Assembly: GCA_030674155.1 (NCBI GenBank)
Contig: CM060317.1
Coordinates: 39,612,500 to 39,676,499 of the forward strand
DNA from: Stramonita haemastoma
Taxonomy: Eukaryota; Mollusca; Gastropoda; Neogastropoda; Muricidae
Reading direction: 5' to 3'
DNA length: 64,000 nt
The notes under the pieces are model-generated. The model had not been told where the DNA came from, did not search any database, and was given only the letters and a program-made list of their open reading frames with translations. A program made the translations under genes and the position numbers. Shown one piece after another: positions 43,250-57,828 of the stretch. Each line of letters begins with the position of its first letter. Positions within the stretch are counted from its first letter, which is position 1.

Positions 43250-44538
43250 GGGGGGGGGGGGGGGGGGGGGTGATTACCACCTTTAAAGTAAATGGTTTTT
43301 TTTTTTTAAATAGTCTTAATAAAATAAAAAAAAGGGATATATTGTAAACATTTTGATATGTTCCTGTAAAACGAATAGTTTTATGGTTGGTGTTCCATAG
43401 TATGCTATCCGCAGTTACCATGTGGTTCTTTACAGTTGGCATTATTATAATTACAGATATTGCACTTCGTTTTATAATACTGCAAACTTTTGTAATGTAA
43501 TAAACAGTTGCATACAAATAGTATAATTTTAGATGTGCTTTTGTTTTCAGCTTTAGGCATTTTGGTGTCTCTTTTTTTCAGATCAAAGTACTGTTGTTGT
43601 GGATGAAAAATTTGACACATCACATAACATAAAGATAGTAATGGAAGAATACAAGAAGAATCATGTTTTTTTCAAAGATTAGAGCAAGAAGGGGTAAAAA
43701 AACAACAACAACCTTGTCTTCAAAAACATCTACTGCAGCATTAACATATTTCTAGGTAGACCTACACAAAATTCAGACACAACTTGTTACTTAAACTGCA
43801 TTTTCAGTCCTTTCTGTACAAACCTCATTCCTTGGCAAAATTATTCAGAAATGATTTTCATTTGGAAATGCCAGTTACACTTCACTTGTGAATCATATAT
43901 ATATATATATGATTTGGTGTATATATATATGACCTAAATTTATAAAGACTTACAAAGATCAGGAATGACAAGTCAAATTGTCAAGCTACTACCTCCAGCC
44001 ACATATCATGGTGCCATAGTTAGCAAGATCCAGTTAGAGAAATGCTATGGTTTGTCATGTGTAGTAGAATGGATCTACAGTAAAGACCTTTAAAAAAAAA
44101 AGACAAAAAAAGACAGAAAATGAAGGGGAATATCATTGACACAAAATTGTGTTTACTGTTATTTGACAGCATCCTATATATTCTATATATTCTATTTAGT
44201 CTTTTTAAACATAAAGCAATGCACACGAAAAAGAAATGAACATTATTTTGGTTTCTCTCTCACACTCTTTCAGATATACTTACCTATCCAGATGTAAGTG
44301 AATGATTTCGATAAACATGCACGTTATAAAGCAATTAAAACAATTTTCATCTGCAAACATTCCTGAAGTTGGAATACAGCTACAGTCATGGTGAGTAAAA
44401 AAAGGTCACGCACACAAAACCTCATCTTTGGTGAATCTCAGAGCTCTAGCTAAGGAATATAATTAAAAAAAACCTGCTAAGCAATCATCCAACATCTATT
44501 TGTCTTTTCCTATCAACACAGTAAAATGGTACTAAAAG
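43190..44538. other. intergenic, low-complexity start
   Basis: An AT run (43220-43249) joined to about 20 G at 43250-43270, ATATAT pairs near 43897 and 43920, and a B-type SINE tail at 44360-44460 (minus-to-plus order as in the + copy). No gene recognised. Confidence 0.5.
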
Positions 44539-44800
44539 GTAAAGGTGTCCCATAACCTATGTGGTCATAGGGGAGCGAGGCATCAGAGACCTCAGCTTCT
44601 CCAGGGGGCAGCATATTGCTGCTTTACATTCCCTGTCCCTAAAGAGACAGGTACCCATTTACAGCTGGGTAAACTTGGGGACTGTACTGATGCCAAAGCA
44701 TGCAAAATCACCCATCCACTTGGTAACCACGTTTGATGCTGCTTTTAACATAGGCTTGTGAAAAACAAGTGTTCTGACCACTGAGCTATCCCATCCCCAA
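44539..44800 (-). mobile_element. SINE family F
   Basis: On minus the head is GGGATAGCTCAGTGGTCAGA, tRNA-like. The body includes CCCAGCTGTAAATGGGTACC and ends in CCTTTACCTTTA. A second copy is at 51333-51650. Confidence 0.75.
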
Positions 44801-45959
44801 AATGGTACTAATACATGTAAAACTATGAAATAAAAGGATGAAATGATTGGATAAACAGCTGCCTTTCAGCAATATAAACAAGTTTGCACACCTCCTGTCA
44901 GTCTAGCTTAACATTGCAAAAAGTACAAGTGTTAAATAAGATCTCAAAGATGTAAAACTAGGTAAGCTTTCTGTCTGCTATAACAGAAAGATAAAACATT
45001 AATTACAACAAAACACAATTTCAAAACTTCAAACTTCACCATAAAAAGACCTTCAATAACATTTTTAAGGGCTGAAAGTATGTACTGCATCATCAATATG
45101 CTAACTGTACTGTGTCATACTGTACTGTCCCCCATGAGGAAGCCTCGGGCCTGTCAGCATAAATAGCATCCCCACCTTCTGGAAATTTGGTTGTTCTGTG
45201 TTTCCTGGCCATGCTAAATGTTTAGTTCAGTATGGACGGTGCAATCTGTCACAGTCCCCCTGCTGATCCCCAGTTTTTCCTGGAGCTCTGCTGGGCTGGG
45301 CCACGACTGGCATCTCAGAGGGGTAGCATGTGACCTTTGGACTGAAGTTACATGTGCCTCTGTCTATTTGGGGAGAAAAATATAACCCCCTTGCTTAAAG
45401 TTTTTTTTTTTTAATAATTCATATTGTTTATAGTTTATACAAATTCATATTGTTCAAAGTTAAAATAAATTCATCTCCTGGCCTCACCTCTGAGGTAGAA
45501 ATGAATAGTTCAAGCATTTTCAAAGCTGAGCAAGCAACAACAATGTTTTTAAAAAAACAAACAAACAAAAAAAGCTTTACAAACCTTAATAAGCGAGAAT
45601 AAAGCTTTGGCTCTGTGCTCATTATGAGCATAAATTAGTACAGTGACATAATCATACTACTGAGAGCAAAGGCATAGCTACAAGCACAGTCAAGTCACAG
45701 TCAGTCTTTCATTGATAGAAAACAGGTGAATATGACAGCCACTTCATCTACCACAAATAAGTACTAGTATTAGTATATATACAACAGAAGTATTAGTACA
45801 TGAAAGCCACATTCAGGTTAGTTTTGGAATGTAAAATTTGTCTTCCAAAACAAAAACATTTATCACATATTAGTTAACAAAATACTCCATATCCAGAACA
45901 AATACAATATGTGCAACATGTCCTATGTACATTAACAACAAAACCATACACATCAGTTT
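44801..45959. other. intergenic, no gene seen
   Basis: Apart from a repeat H 5' fragment (45128-45190) I recognise nothing. The sequence is AT-rich without long ORFs. Confidence 0.5.
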
Positions 45960-46434
45960 TTAACTCTCAGAGGACGGCCGTCCACTATAGCGGATCAGTG
46001 TAAAGCAACGGTTTTGGACGGCTGTCCGCTATAGCGGATTTGCTGTTTGCAGATTTTTCACATGGCCGCCGCATTGATACTATGACTAGTGCAGCTTATC
46101 ATAGCTTTGTGAGCCTATCCAAGGTCGCACAGTGTTGTCAGGTGATTCCATGTGTTCCAAAACTCTTTGTTTGAGGTTGCAGAGAGTAGGGGATACGGAG
46201 TAGTGACACGGAGTACAAAATTCAGAGTTTTTTCTTCATGCTTGTCAAAGCTTAAATATTAAAGTGAGAGCTTAAATCTTCTGATATGTACTAACCCAGC
46301 ATGTTATTCATAAGTTCAAAAAAAAAATTTTTCTTTCTATATGTTTTGTTGGGTTGTTTTTTTTACGAACCATTACAAATGGGCCTTCCATGGGGAAAAG
46401 CAAGGGAGAGAACTGGCCATCCCGAGTGAGTTAA
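45960..46434. mobile_element. TTAA-flanked MITE
   Basis: TTAA at 45960-45963 and 46431-46434, with imperfect inverted ends: CTCTCAGAGGACGGCC on the left and CTCACTCGGGATGGCC read inward from the right. A GGACGGCCGTCC...CTATAGCGGAT subterminal block is directly repeated about 45 bp apart (around 45973 and 46017). No ORF. TTAA targets fit piggyBac or Kolobok; the ends differ from the piggyBac remnant at 25.7 kb. Confidence 0.55.
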
Positions 46435-46644
46435 AACATAACAGAGTGAAACAAAAAACAATACTTCATGGAATTCAAAGAATGCACATAAACATAACCA
46501 CTGGAATGTCAATAAATATAATGCTTTGAATATCAACAAAAATAGATATGTGCCATTTTCCCAACAGGGTTAGTTACGTGGACGGTTTCAGTGCAAGATT
46601 GATATCAAGCAAGTGGACAGCTGTTGTGCAAGGCAGGACAACTG

Positions 46645-46682
46645 GTATTCTTCTTCTTCTTCTTCTTCTTCTTTCTTCTCCT

Positions 46683-46714
<32 letters not shown>

Positions 46715-46722
46715 CTCTTCAT
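46645..46722. repeat. TTC trinucleotide array
   Basis: (TTC)n with CTC changes, the tail of the dispersed repeat at 46700-46835 (minus). Confidence 0.85.
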
Positions 46723-46835
46723 CAATAGCTCACACAGCAACTACCACTGTCTGTCATATGAGCAAAAATGTGTTATGCTGCTGTTAAACACCTGACATGT
46801 CAGGCCCAGTGCATCCAACTTCGGTGTGAATAGTA
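46700..46835 (-). mobile_element. dispersed repeat H, 3' fragment
   Basis: Carries ACACCTGACATGTCAGGCCC in inverse orientation with a (TTC)n tail on +. Other 3' fragments in the same orientation lie at 22885-23015, 48635-48735 and 50505-50645. Confidence 0.7.
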
Positions 46836-47026
46836 TTAACAATAGGGGAGAGGGGGGGGAAGAGATAATGGACAGGAAAGTAAAAACAAAAGGCATGATC
46901 AATATTCATTCAAAACTGTCCAAGATCATGTTCAGATTTGGTAACAAAACCAAACCATAGTGGATTCAGATCAGATTGAACAAACAACAAAAAAACACCA
47001 AAAAAGGCAGATAAATGAGTTGCCGA

Positions 47027-47235
47027 TCAGTAAAGCTCTGCTGCAGTCTTTGTTTCGGATTTCACCACACTGAAGAAGTTGACGTTTTCGTCCCTCTTGC
47101 CGCTGCCTCTGGGCTCCCTGGTGCTGGTGAAGGCGCTCATGGCGCTGCTCTCTGCGCTGGCCTTCTGGCTGCTGATGTAGGTCTGCAGGTCCCTCAGCAC
47201 TTCCTTCGAATGCTTCTTCGCTCGGTTCTCCACGT
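47027..47235 (-). CDS. ELMOD3: ELMOD3-like last exon
   Basis: Acceptor TGCCGCCAG, 209 nt to a TGA at 47027-47029. It encodes [20 protein letters not shown] and then a Ser/Glu-rich tail ending TAAELY. The phase fixes this acceptor and excludes an upstream AAAAG site that would shift the frame. Confidence 0.85.
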
Positions 47236-48151
47236 CTGGCGGCACATAACCACACCACGTCTTTAGGGCAAACATCACCTTTTCATGAACAAAAAAGTTC
47301 TAGTTTTGGGGTTTTTTTTAAACATCTGAGAGTGTACATAAATATTTTTAAGATGCAAAAGTCTTTTTTTTTTTCTTTTTTTTTTTGAGATCAGATTTTC
47401 AGAATTTCCTGTCATCAGCTATGATGTGATAGAGAAGATGCAATAGTCAAATCCTTATGAGAGTGGAAAAGTTGCACAACAGATCAGCGTGATCTTCATA
47501 AGAGACAAAGTCAAATCTGAGTCATTTAGGGTTAGAGTGGGTTTGTTGGTTGTTTTTGGTTCTTTGGCTAGAGCTCCAAGGGTCACCAATAGTCAGATTT
47601 TTATATATATGCAACCATTTTGTTTCCCCACTGTTTAGGTAGCCGCATTCCAACTTCAGGGACCAAAACAAACTGAATGCATGAGTCATTCTATATGTTC
47701 TTACCTCTGTATACATTTATGCATACAAAGATATACTAAATAAGCAGCTGTATGAATACCTACCTCTTGGTGGGGAAAACGGTTCCATACACAAAAATCT
47801 CACCATTCGTGAGCCTCACAGCTCTAGTCATGGAACAAAAGAAAACAACAAACCCCCTTACCTCTGATGACAAAGCCGAAGTCACTGATGGTCTTCCCCT
47901 GTTGCCACACCCGGTACAGGAAGAGCCTTACCTCTGATGACAAAGCCGGAGTCACTGATGGTCTTCCCCTGTTGCCACACCCGGTACAGGAAGAGCAGCG
48001 TGCCCGCATAGAACTGGTTCATCACTGCCATCACCTTCTTCTGGCTGTTACACTCTCTGAACACACACACACACACATGAGTACACACACATGTGTACAC
48101 ACACACACATACACACGAGTACACACACATGAGTACACACACACATACACG

Positions 48152-48215
<64 letters not shown>

Positions 48216-48241
48216 ACAAGTACACACACATGCGTACAAAC

Positions 48242-48312
<71 letters not shown>

Positions 48313-50798
48313 ATCTTTGGCACTGAATGGGTTTCACGTAACAGCAAATAATGAAACAAATGATCAACTTTAATCCTATTCAGCCTGAAGAAATGAGAAA
48401 ATCTCAAACCTGTTCAAAACACCATCACGAAGGGCCTGTACAGTAATGCGGGAAATGTTGATGCACATAACACAGAATGGAAAATTCTGCAACAGAAAAC
48501 AGAATAGTCAAAACTAGAAAATATTCACAACTGAAAAAACTAGAGCAATCAGTTAAGTGAATACTATCAACTAAAATCCCATCGCCCCACAGCTGTCAAA
48601 GCCCTTTTTTACTCAAATAAAAATGTCTTGATTTCTCCTTCTTTTTCATTGAACGCTGAGACAGCAATGTTCTTGTCTGTGATGTGGGTAAAAATGTGCT
48701 GTGCTGCCATTAAGTGCTTGTTAAGTCAACAGAGGAAAAAACCTAAAATAAAATTTCTTTTAAGAAAAGAACCATGCTTTCTTTCTTTCTTTTTTTTTCA
48801 TTCCTCAGCTAGAGCTCTGAGGTTCACCAATAATGAGATTTTACATAAGCAACCCTTTGTGGCCACCATGAAGGTAGCCACATTCTGACTTCAGAGATAC
48901 AACCATGCTGTCAGCTACTCTCCACCTCGCAGTACATCTTGCGCACACGTTAAATCCTGTTCCGCTTTTTGAAAGAGTAGGCCACTGTGTGCCGGTGGGA
49001 ACGGATGACATTTATAAAACTGCATACACACGGGGACTAGATGTAAAAAAACAACAACGCAAGAGTGCTTATCCCATTATCCTTGATATAAAAGCCTAAA
49101 ATTAAAAAAAATAAAAAATAAAATAAAATAATCCCCCCCTGCACGCTACAGAGCGGACCTGGGTGGGGTGGAGGGAGAGCTTGTAGAGGTCCCTGGCCAG
49201 CGGAGCGGTGCTGTCGTCCTGCAGGAAGTGAACCAGCTGCACCAGGGCCAGCATCCCCGCCCCCCGCAGGTCAGTGGCCGGGTCACGACCTGCCCACACC
49301 ACACATCACCTCTCAGAGGACAGCAGATACAGACTGGATCCCAACCAGTCCACACCAACAATCACCTCTCAGAGGAGAGCAGATGCACCACAGTGCACAA
49401 ATCCAACATCACTCAGTAGGTCTAGTCCAGAGTGCTAAATTTAGCGCACTCCTTCCTTTTACCTAGTCCATGTGCAGTCAGCTACTGCTATAAATAGCAC
49501 CAGCTGGCCACAGCTGGGATGGGATAATTAACAGCTGAGAGGAGCTGAAAGTGGGGGATACTGGCAGCTGTGGCACAGCATAGTCTGACAGACAGGGATG
49601 GAGGGACAGGATGGCCTGGTGGTTAAGAGCATTGCAATTGCGATCTGCTGACCAGGATTTGAATCCTGTTCCAGGGGATTTTCCACCTGGAGTTAACTAA
49701 CTTCAGTGCCAACTCGACTCCACTCTCCTCAAAGGTCCTTCAGAGGAGACTATAAATTGAGGTCCCATGTGCAAATGCACGCAGAACATCTTGTGCACAT
49801 GTTAAAACCTGTTCTGCTTTTCATAACAGTAGGTCATTGTGTGTCGGTGGGGACGGATGACAAAATTGACAAAACCACATACACACAGAAACTATGTGTA
49901 AAAAAAGAAAACCACACAAGTACTTATTCCATTATTCTTGAAAAAAAAAAAAAAAAGATTCATCTCATGTTTTTTTTTCCCGTTCCTCAGCTAGAGCTCT
50001 GAGGTTCACCAGAGGTGAGATTTTTCCATATGCGACCGCTTTTTGCCCCCCCCCCCCCCCCCCCCCTCCCCCTCCCCTCTGCCAGCATTTAGGTGGCCAC
50101 ATTCCGACTTTGGGGATGGTCTAAACATGACACCTGTGTGGATGTGTTTCTGAAATTTTGTCATCCGTTCCTACTGGCACACAGTGGCCTTCTCTTCTGA
50201 AAGTCAGAACAGGTTTTTATTGTGTGAGCAGGATGTTCTGCATGTGTTTCCACATGGGGCCTCAGTTTATAGTCTCATCCACAAGATTTTGACACTCAGT
50301 TTGCTTTTTTCATCAAACCGAGAAGAAAGGGCAAGGCTGGGAATCAAACTCAGACCCCATGATTTACTTGTTAGGTAAATGTCTTACCCATCCTGCCACC
50401 TTCCTTTTAGGTTGATGTTGATATTGCAGGCTAGTTCATTTAGTTCAACTGGATACATAAAACAGTTTGATTCAATTACAGAATTGTAAAATTACTTAGA
50501 GTGCATTTCCTCTTCTTCTTTCTTTATCAAATGCTCAGACAGCAGCTATTGTATATATCATATGAGTGAAAATGTAATGTATTGCTGCTCAGCGCCTGGC
50601 AAGCCAGGCCCAGGGCATCTGACTCTGGCATGGGAGAGAAATGTTATCTTTTCAATCTTCCTGGAAAAAAGGCAGTAGAATACTTACACTCACAGACCCC
50701 TGGCATCACCATGGGGGACAATATAAACCACAAACACACATGGAGCAACACACAAAGAAACACGCTACTTTCAGATGTGTGCATGTGCATGTGCATGT

Positions 50799-50868
<70 letters not shown>

Positions 50869-50871
50869 CAC

Positions 50872-50961
<90 letters not shown>

Positions 50962-52975
50962 AGATCACACCGGTTTCACAAAGTACCTCTACCTACCTTG
51001 AAAACCAATTTCCTCCCAGTGAGATCCATAGCGGGGGCAGTTGAAGCGTGACCCTGTCAGCACCCTGTAGATGGTCTGCAGAGACTGTGTGTGTTCCGAA
51101 TCCCCATTGTCAAAAGCAGCTACAAACAGTAAGTTTACAACTCACACATAAATCTGTGTGTTCAATACAGGTTCTTCTTACTACTGGTTTCACTTATGAT
51201 TTTAATTGGCAAATCTTGAAATATTTTACTTTGAAAATGTTCTCTCTCTTTTTTTTGAAGGGGGGGGGGAGGGAGGGAAGGGAGGGGGTTCTCTCGAGTG
51301 GTAACATCAGAGACCTTTATGATGTTAACAGGTTAAGGTGAAGGTGCTCCCATAACCTATACGGTCATAGGGAACAAGGCGTCACAGACCTCAGCTTCTC
51401 TAGGGGCCAGCATAATGAGGGGGTCAGCATAATGAGGGCAGCTTCCATCTCCTCTCCCTCACTGTCTTACCTTCCCTGACCCTAAAGAGGGCAGGTGGTA
51501 CCCATTTACAGCTGGGTGAACTAGGGGACCGTACTGAAGCCAAAATATGCAAACAGCCATCCATCCACAAGGTAAACTACACTCAATGCTGCTTAACCTT
51601 AGCTTGGAGAAAGCAAGTTCCCGGACCACTGAGCTATCTTCTCCCTGTTACAGTTTATTAAAAAGATTCAAATGCCTGAAAAATTTTTCCTTTATGATTT
51701 TAAGCAGGCCAGATTTCTGCTCTGTGGGACTTTCAAAATCATTACACAAATGTGTTTGATGTATCTCTATCAATGAAGGTGAGGACCCATATTTGACATA
51801 AATATGGAAGTTTAGTAACACATATCTCTACTAACATCATCAAAATAGTTGTGTTTTTTTTTAAACAAACAAAAACTGGAACAAGGAAAGTCCACATTTT
51901 ATGTTAGAGATGGAAGAAATGAACCAAAGATCTGTGGCAAAATGTAGTTCACTGCTAATTGAGTAGTTGTCTCACAAAGCACAATTTCAGAAAAAAAAAA
52001 CACTTTCTGTTGTTTCAAAATATCAGTATTGTTGAAATTATAAGATGTGTCACATAAAGAACAACTTGGCCTTGTAAACCACCTGAACAATCAGGCTTTT
52101 GTTCAGAATTTTCATTAATGGTAAAAACTTTTTCAAAGATAAACATGTAAAGAAAGAGATAGATCAAATTCTGACCCACTTAGCTACATTCAGTCTCAAT
52201 CAATAACAGTTGTGGCAGATACACCAACAAAAACAGCAGTCAGGTTATTTAATGAAAGTCTACTTTTATAAAAAATAAAAAATAAGAAAGGAAAAGACCT
52301 ATAATTCAGATCCCATCTTGGCAAGATTCTGTTTAAAAAAACAACAACCAAAAACCCAACTCTAACAGACAAATAAATCACACAGAGAAAAGTCACATTA
52401 CAAAACAATACGATACAATAATCTGCAGTCTACAGATGTATTCTATAGAGTCGTGACTGAGTGTGGTATACAATACAATACATACAATACAATACATACA
52501 ATACAATACAATACAATACAATACAATACAGTGCACAGTCTACAGATGTATCTACAAAGGACAGAGGCAGAGAGAGATACTGACTGGCAGCGATGCAGAA
52601 GACAAGTTCCCGGTCCCCGTGAAGATCTTTGTGCAGTTTGGGAGGACCAAACAGGCGACTGACAATGGCGCTGAATCCTTTCTTCTCTGTTGTCACCTGA
52701 ATCTTGTCCTGAAATGATAGTGATCATACACAAATGCACCTCTGCCTTTTTTAGTTCTTTTTTTAAAAAAATGTTTGTTAAAAGGCTGGCTTTTTTACTT
52801 CCTCAGCTTGAGCTCTGAGGTTCACCAATGGTGAGACTTTGTGTATACGACCCTCTTCGTCAACATGAAGGTAGCTGCATTACGACTTCAGGGATGTATG
52901 CTGGATATGTTTGTGTTTTCTTAACCCGCCAAAAGCTGACATGAGTTATGGATCTTTAATGTGCATATTTGATCT

Positions 52976-53023
<48 letters not shown>

Positions 53024-53034
53024 GTGTGTGTGTG

Positions 53035-53091
<57 letters not shown>

Positions 53092-56000
53092 ATATATATA
53101 TATACACACAAAGGGAATTAAGGCACTGGTAGTTCTGCACTTGAAACTGACCTGGGAGATTTAAAAATCCCCACCCTTAATTCACCAGATGCCACCAAGA
53201 TTCAAACCCATGACTTCATAGACCCATGGGATCAAAGTTGAAAGGTCATAACCATTCGGCTATAGCATTCGCCAGGCTTTTTATTTTTTCAATTTTTCTA
53301 AAGAAGCAATATTTCCAAAACACAAAAAAAAATTGGTTAAAGGCTACTCTGACATGAGAGCCAACACTTTTGATCACCATGCTTTTGGGGGTTCGTTTTT
53401 CTGGACCCTTCGTACTACAAGCCTCACAGGTCAACATAATTTTATGAAACGATTTCAAATATTGCCTAACAGTATTGTGGAAACACAAAAACCAAATATA
53501 TATCTCAGGAAACTTTCCCTGTCAAGTATTCAGTAGTACTGTTACCATCAGTGTCATTTATCTTACACTCCCTAACTCCCTTTACAACAGCATTTTTAAT
53601 GAGAACTTTGGCCCAGGGCAAAAATCATTGTCAGTTTGTTTGTTTTTTTATGTATGCAAAGTACCAGGGCTTGTATCAAAATATTGTAATGCTTTGAAAT
53701 ACTATGTTGAAATTTGTCTGTATCCATGACAAGCTCCTAGCATAACGACTTGTATTCTCCATGACAGGAGGAGAAAGAAGAACCCTCTGAAGTAAGAGTA
53801 TGGCTGCCTGTATGGCGACATACCTGAAAACAACCAAACACATAACACTTCTCATCCAGTGTGTACTTACACCTCACAGTGACTCCCAGGTGGGATGGGT
53901 GACACACAGTGCATACTCTGGATAAACTCCAGTGTGCCAAAGGGGGATTGCTTACCAACAACATCAACAACAACAACATCAACATCATCAACAACAACAC
54001 CAACATCATCAGCAACAACACCAACATCATCAACAACACAATAAACAACAACAGCTGAATCAACAACATCATCAACAGCAACATCAACATCATCAACAAC
54101 AACATAATCATCAACAACACAATAAACAACAACAGCTGAATCAACAACATCAACAACAACAACATCAACATCCTCATCAACAACACAATAAACAACAACA
54201 GCTGAATCAACAACATCAACAACAACAACAACAACAATACAGCAAAGAATACATGCTGTGTCTTTCCTCTCACCTTGACAGCGCTGTGGTCCATAGCACG
54301 GAAGTGCTGCCATATGTCAGAGAACGACTGAAGAGGCGGCAGGCTTGTCATCGACTCAGCACCTTGTGGTCAACACCATAACATCACACCAAAACATTAC
54401 AGTCAACACCACAACATTACAGTCATCACCAACATAATTACAATCAAAACATTAGTCAACATCAAAACATTACAGACATCACCAAAACATTACAGTCAAC
54501 ACCAAAACATTACAGTCATCACCAAAACATTACAGTCAACATCAAAACATTACAGTCATCACCAAAACATTACAGTCATCACCAAAACATTACAGTCATC
54601 ACCAAAACATTACAGTCAACACCAAAACATTACAGTCATCCCCAAAGCATTACACCAAAACATCAGTCAACACCAAAGCACCACACCAAAACAGTTGGTG
54701 GAATGGTGGTCTCATGATAACGCACCTGCCTACACAGCAAAAAGTCTGGGTACGATCCCTGTTTGTGCTCAAAATTTTTCCCCAATCTACTTAGACCGCG
54801 AATGGTGAGTGAATGGTGCTAGTCTTTGAGTTTGAGACAAGATGATAAAACGAAGTCCTGTGCGCAACACGCTGAGGTAAGATGATAAAATGAAGTCCTG
54901 TGTGCAACATGCATTTAGTGCATGCAAAAGAACCCGAGGCAACAAGAGAGATGTCCTCGGCAAAATTCAGTAGATAAAAGCCACTCTGACAGAGAAACAA
55001 ACACACATGCAGACAGGAAAGAGCGAAAAAATGATGGATGCAAAAAAAAAGACAAAAACGATAACAATGTAAATTTTTAAAAATAATGGCTGCACTGCTC
55101 CTGTGGAAACACGCTCTCTCCAGGGAGAGCAACCCAAATTGACGTGGTGAATTCTGCCGTGACATCAAGTGGTACAGAAATACAACTACAAATATACTGT
55201 CTACACCAATGCATTACAGTCAACAACAAAGCATTACAGTCAACAACAAAACACCATAGTCAACAACAAAACATGACAATCAACAAAGCAACATCAAGTT
55301 AAAACATTACAGTCAACAACAAAACATGACAATCAACAAAGCAACATCAAGTTAAAACATTACAGTCAACAACAAAACATGACAATCAACAAGGAAACAT
55401 CAAGTTAAAACATTACAGTCAACAACAACACATGACAATCAACAAGGAAACATCATGTTAAAACATTACAGTCAACAACAACACATGACAATCAACAAGG
55501 CAACATCATGTTAAAACATAACAGTCAACAACAACACATGACAATCAACAAGGGAACATCAAGTTAAAACATTACAGTCAACAACAACACATGACAATCA
55601 ACAAGGCAACATCAAGTTAAAACATTACAGTCAACAACAACACATGACAATCAACAAGGGAACATCAAATTAAAACATAACAGTCAACAACAACACATGA
55701 CAATCAACAAGGGAACATCAAGTTAAAACATGACAGTCAACAACAACACATGACAATCAACAAGGGAACATCAAGTTAAAACATTACAGTCAACAACAAA
55801 ACATGACAATCAACAAGGAAACATCAAGTTAAAACATTACAGTCAACAACAACACATGACAATCAACAAAGAAACATCAAATTAAAACATAACAGTCAAC
55901 AACAACACATGACAATCAACAAGGGAACATCAAGTTAAAACATGACAGTCAACAACAAGACATTACACTCAATGATGAAATGTCAACAATTAAAACGTTA

Positions 56001-56365
56001 CAATCAACAACAAAACATTACACTTAACAAAGAAATAACAGCAACAACAAAAAACTACAGTCAATATCAGCAACAAACATCACAGTCAAAAACAAAATAT
56101 AGTGCAGCCTGGAGCCAAATACAAACATTCCTACAGTTCATAGCAAACAACTACAGTGTTCCAAAACATTGGCAAGTATCTCTCACTTTTAACTTCCCAA
56201 TATCATAGCAATGCTTACGGAATAGTTTATGCACTTTTCAATGTATCCACAATACCATACAAAAGGGGAGGTAGTGAAGGAAGCTTAATTTTACTAAGTC
56301 TTAAAGCTTCTAGAAACCATACATTCACAAACATATACCGCACACACATTCTTATGATTCACTCA

Positions 56366-56396
<31 letters not shown>

Positions 56397-57006
56397 CACC
56401 ACAACACACACCCCACATACACACGCACGCGCACAACGCACGCACACACGCACGCGCACACACCACGCACACACGCACACACACACACACATACACACAC
56501 ACACACAGAAAGAGGTTCTTACCAGTCTGTGCATCAGAGTAACCTGCAACAGCCCAAAAGGAACATATGTATGCAGTGGTGAATCATGTCCTAGTCCACC
56601 TATGGCTAACAAACACAATGCTTTTATTGCCAACACACAATGCTTTTATTGCCAACTGTATACATATATTGTGTACTGTGTGTGACACTCTTTAAGAAGC
56701 ATTCAGCAAGTGGGCTGGCAAGTCTTCATTGTTCAGGTCACAGCGCATTCATCAACTAGTGCTTTTGGACTGTTCTTTGAGGTGATAATTACAGGTGTGA
56801 AGTACCTGTCTGTTAATGATAGGGCACTGACTTCTGAAATCACTGCTTGTATATAATATATATTCTCGAGGAAAATTGCTTTTAAAAACAAGAAAATGGG
56901 GGGGGGGGGGGGGGGGGGGGGGGGAGAGAGAGGAAAAAAAAAGAAAGAAAATGTTAGTAATATTTTTAAGTCTGCACATATAAAATACATGATCCACTTT
57001 TGTGTG

Positions 57007-57071
<65 letters not shown>

Positions 57072-57146
57072 ATTTATTTATTATTTTTTTTTAATTTATT
57101 CTTTCATATCGAGGATAATGGAATTATTTCTCTGGAATTGGCGATA

Positions 57147-57205
<59 letters not shown>

Positions 57206-57767
57206 GTGTGTGTGTTGTGTGTGTGTGTGTGTGTGCATGCGCATGTGAGTGTGCACGCGCATGTGTGTGTGCGCATGTGTGTGCGCGCATGTGTGTGTGC
57301 AATGTCATAGGCCAGATTGAATAATAATCTTGATAGATACAGCAACAACTATCAAGATAAGAATTGTTCTTTGTGCAATAATGTTATTGAGGATAAGTGC
57401 CATCTCATATATTTGTTCATTATATACAGATCTATGAACCAGTTACCTGAAAGATTTTCTTCATGTGCCTATGGTTTTCCTTCTTCAGGTACTTAGTAAA
57501 TATCTTTCAGTGCAACTTGTTAAATACTTTTCCCATGCTGTCTGAAGAAGAAAGATCATGGCAGAACTTAAGTAAACTAAATAATAGATAACAATACCTT
57601 TTGTGCAAAAGAACAGTTGTGTCAATTAAAGTGTGTCTATTTGCTTAATTTTGAAATTGTGTACAAATTCGTTATATACATTATATACATGCACATCCAC
57701 TCCCCAATCTCCCACTTTGTTTTGAATTATGGCTCAAGGTTGATGTTCAATAAGAGCATTTTCATTT

Positions 57768-57828
<61 letters not shown>

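Noticed and set aside
47027..47278. ELMOD3-like last exon starting at the AAAAG site near 47278
   Set aside because: That start puts the conserved [13 protein letters not shown] block in the wrong phase relative to the previous exon. The CCGCCAG site at 47236 fits exactly.
53932..54381. Gln/His-rich + strand ORF (polyQ-like)
   Set aside because: It is translation of a CAA/CATCAA repeat antisense to an ELMOD3-like intron and exon, with no flanking domain.
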